The notes below the pieces were generated by a model, which saw only the letters and a program-made list of their open reading frames with translations, was not told the origin of the DNA and did no database searches. Positions 5,554 to 6,291 of a stretch of DNA of 6,291 nt are shown one piece after another; the stretch's first letter is position 1, and the number at the start of each line of letters is the position of its first letter. Position numbers and translations under genes: made by a program. Source of the DNA: Sedimentisphaerales bacterium (GTDB lineage Bacteria; Planctomycetota; Phycisphaerae; Sedimentisphaerales; SG8-4); NCBI GenBank assembly GCA_016932895.1, contig JAFGCA010000445.1, forward strand, positions 1 to 6,291, in the 5' to 3' direction.

Positions 5554-6291
5554 TCACGACCTTTGGACCACGGCGGCGATGACCTCGACGATCCGCCCGG
5601 CGGTCTTGCCGTCCCACAAGGCCGGAACGCTGCCGGATTTCCATTCGCCGGCCAGGATGCGCCCCGCCTGCTCGGAAACGCTTTCGATGGTGGCCAGCTC
5701 GTTGGTCCCTTCCGTGATGGTGATGGGCCGTTCCGTGTTCGGCCGGAGCGTCAGACAAGGCAGCCGCAAATACGTGGTCTCCTCCTGAATACCGCCCGAA
5801 TCGGTCAGTACGAAACGCGCGTTCTTCTCCAGTGTGACAAATTGTGTGTACCGCACGGGATCGGCGATGTGAAACGCGTCTCGAAACGACGCGTCGATGC
5901 CGAACGTCTCGATGTTCTTCTTCGTACGCGGATGCATCGGGAAGAACACCGGCGCCCGGGCGGACAGCTCATCGAGGACCTTCAGAATCGGACCGAGGCT
6001 TTCTTTGTTGTCCACGTTCGACGGCCGATGCAGCGTCACCAGAACATACTCGCCCGGGTTCAAGCCGAACTGCTCCAGCGTCGCCAACTCGTGGTCCTGG
6101 TTGATGCGACTCAGTACGCCGGCCAGCGAGTCGATCATGATGTTGCCCACGCAATGGATGCGGGACGGATCGACCCCTTCTTGCCGCAGGTGCTCATTCC
6201 CGTCGGCCGACGGAGTGAACAGCACGTCCGAGATCGCGTCGGTGACCCGCCGGTTGATCTCCTCGGGCATCGTCTCGTCGAAGCTGCGCAA
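5554..6291 (-). CDS. wecB: UDP-N-acetylglucosamine 2-epimerase (non-hydrolysing), 5' end beyond window
   Basis: Interconverts UDP-GlcNAc and UDP-ManNAc in the cytoplasm, feeding ManNAc-type sugars into surface polysaccharide. The window holds 245 C-terminal residues; roughly 115-130 residues including the first Rossmann half are missing beyond the right edge. The first visible residues, LRSFDETMPEEINRR, are the family motif that normally follows EAG, so the edge cuts just after that conserved glutamate. Also visible are VGNIMIDSL (48-56 of the visible part), TLHRPSNVD (86-94, with the catalytic-region His), FPMHPRT (117-123), TDSGGIQEE (163-171), RPNTERPITITEGTN (183-197) and the terminal DGKTAGRI helix. 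No frameshift or stop interrupts it. It is the first gene seen in the cluster and is followed after 51 nt by the dehydrogenase. A WbpI-like epimerase acting on a modified UDP-uronate is a less likely alternative. Confidence 0.94.
   Translation of the reverse strand: MRSFDETMPEEINRRVTDAISDVLFTPSADGNEHLRQEGVDPSRIHCVGNIMIDSLAGVLSRINQDHELATLEQFGLNPGEYVLVTLHRPSNVDNKESLGPILKVLDELSARAPVFFPMHPRTKKNIETFGIDASFRDAFHIADPVRYTQFVTLEKNARFVLTDSGGIQEETTYLRLPCLTLRPNTERPITITEGTNELATIESVSEQAGRILAGEWKSGSVPALWDGKTAGRIVEVIAAVVQRS

Noticed and set aside
1..6291. CRISPR arrays, tRNA or rRNA genes, or an integrase attachment site
   Set aside because: No regularly spaced repeats and no tRNA or rRNA-like sequence were seen; coding sequence fills nearly all of the window.

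Overview
The window is a GC-rich stretch of bacterial chromosome carrying one gene cluster for nucleotide-sugar and surface-polysaccharide synthesis. All six supported genes are on the minus strand and are read from the right edge toward the left edge. The gene families (non-hydrolysing UDP-GlcNAc 2-epimerase, AlgD-type dehydrogenase, two WbuB-like GT4 glycosyltransferases, hexapeptide acyltransferase, DegT-type aminotransferase) are typical of exopolysaccharide, capsule or O-antigen loci. No gene here fixes the taxon. A GC-rich Gram-negative-type bacterium, possibly Planctomycetota, is only a weak guess.

Layout in transcription order: the 3' two thirds of wecB (6291-5554, cut by the right edge), a 51-nt gap, an AlgD-like sugar-nucleotide 6-dehydrogenase (5502-4192), a 9-nt gap, a GT4 glycosyltransferase (4182-2920), a 4-nt ATGA overlap, a left-handed beta-helix acyltransferase (2923-2396), a 37-nt gap, a DegT/WbpE-like PLP aminotransferase (2358-1246), a 180-nt gap mostly filled by a 161-bp inverted-repeat element, and a second GT4 glycosyltransferase (1065 to the left edge, incomplete). 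The tight spacing of the central genes implies one transcript. The likely logic is that the epimerase, dehydrogenase and aminotransferase make acidic and amino sugar nucleotides, the two GT4 enzymes add sugars to a lipid-linked repeat unit, and the acyltransferase decorates a sugar.

The most unusual thing is the element at 1102-1262. It has perfect 21-bp terminal inverted repeats, a perfect internal 16-bp hairpin, about 43% GC in a much more GC-rich setting, and a 6-bp direct repeat (GAGTTC) at or 1 nt from its ends. It looks like a non-autonomous miniature transposon (MITE-like). Its right end overlaps the 3' end of the aminotransferase gene and supplies its last codons and stop. The aminotransferase and downstream glycosyltransferase are in the same frame, and every stop between them in that frame lies inside the element. 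As RNA the element can fold into a compact three-way junction. No RNA gene, CRISPR array, intrinsic terminator or convincing promoter was found.
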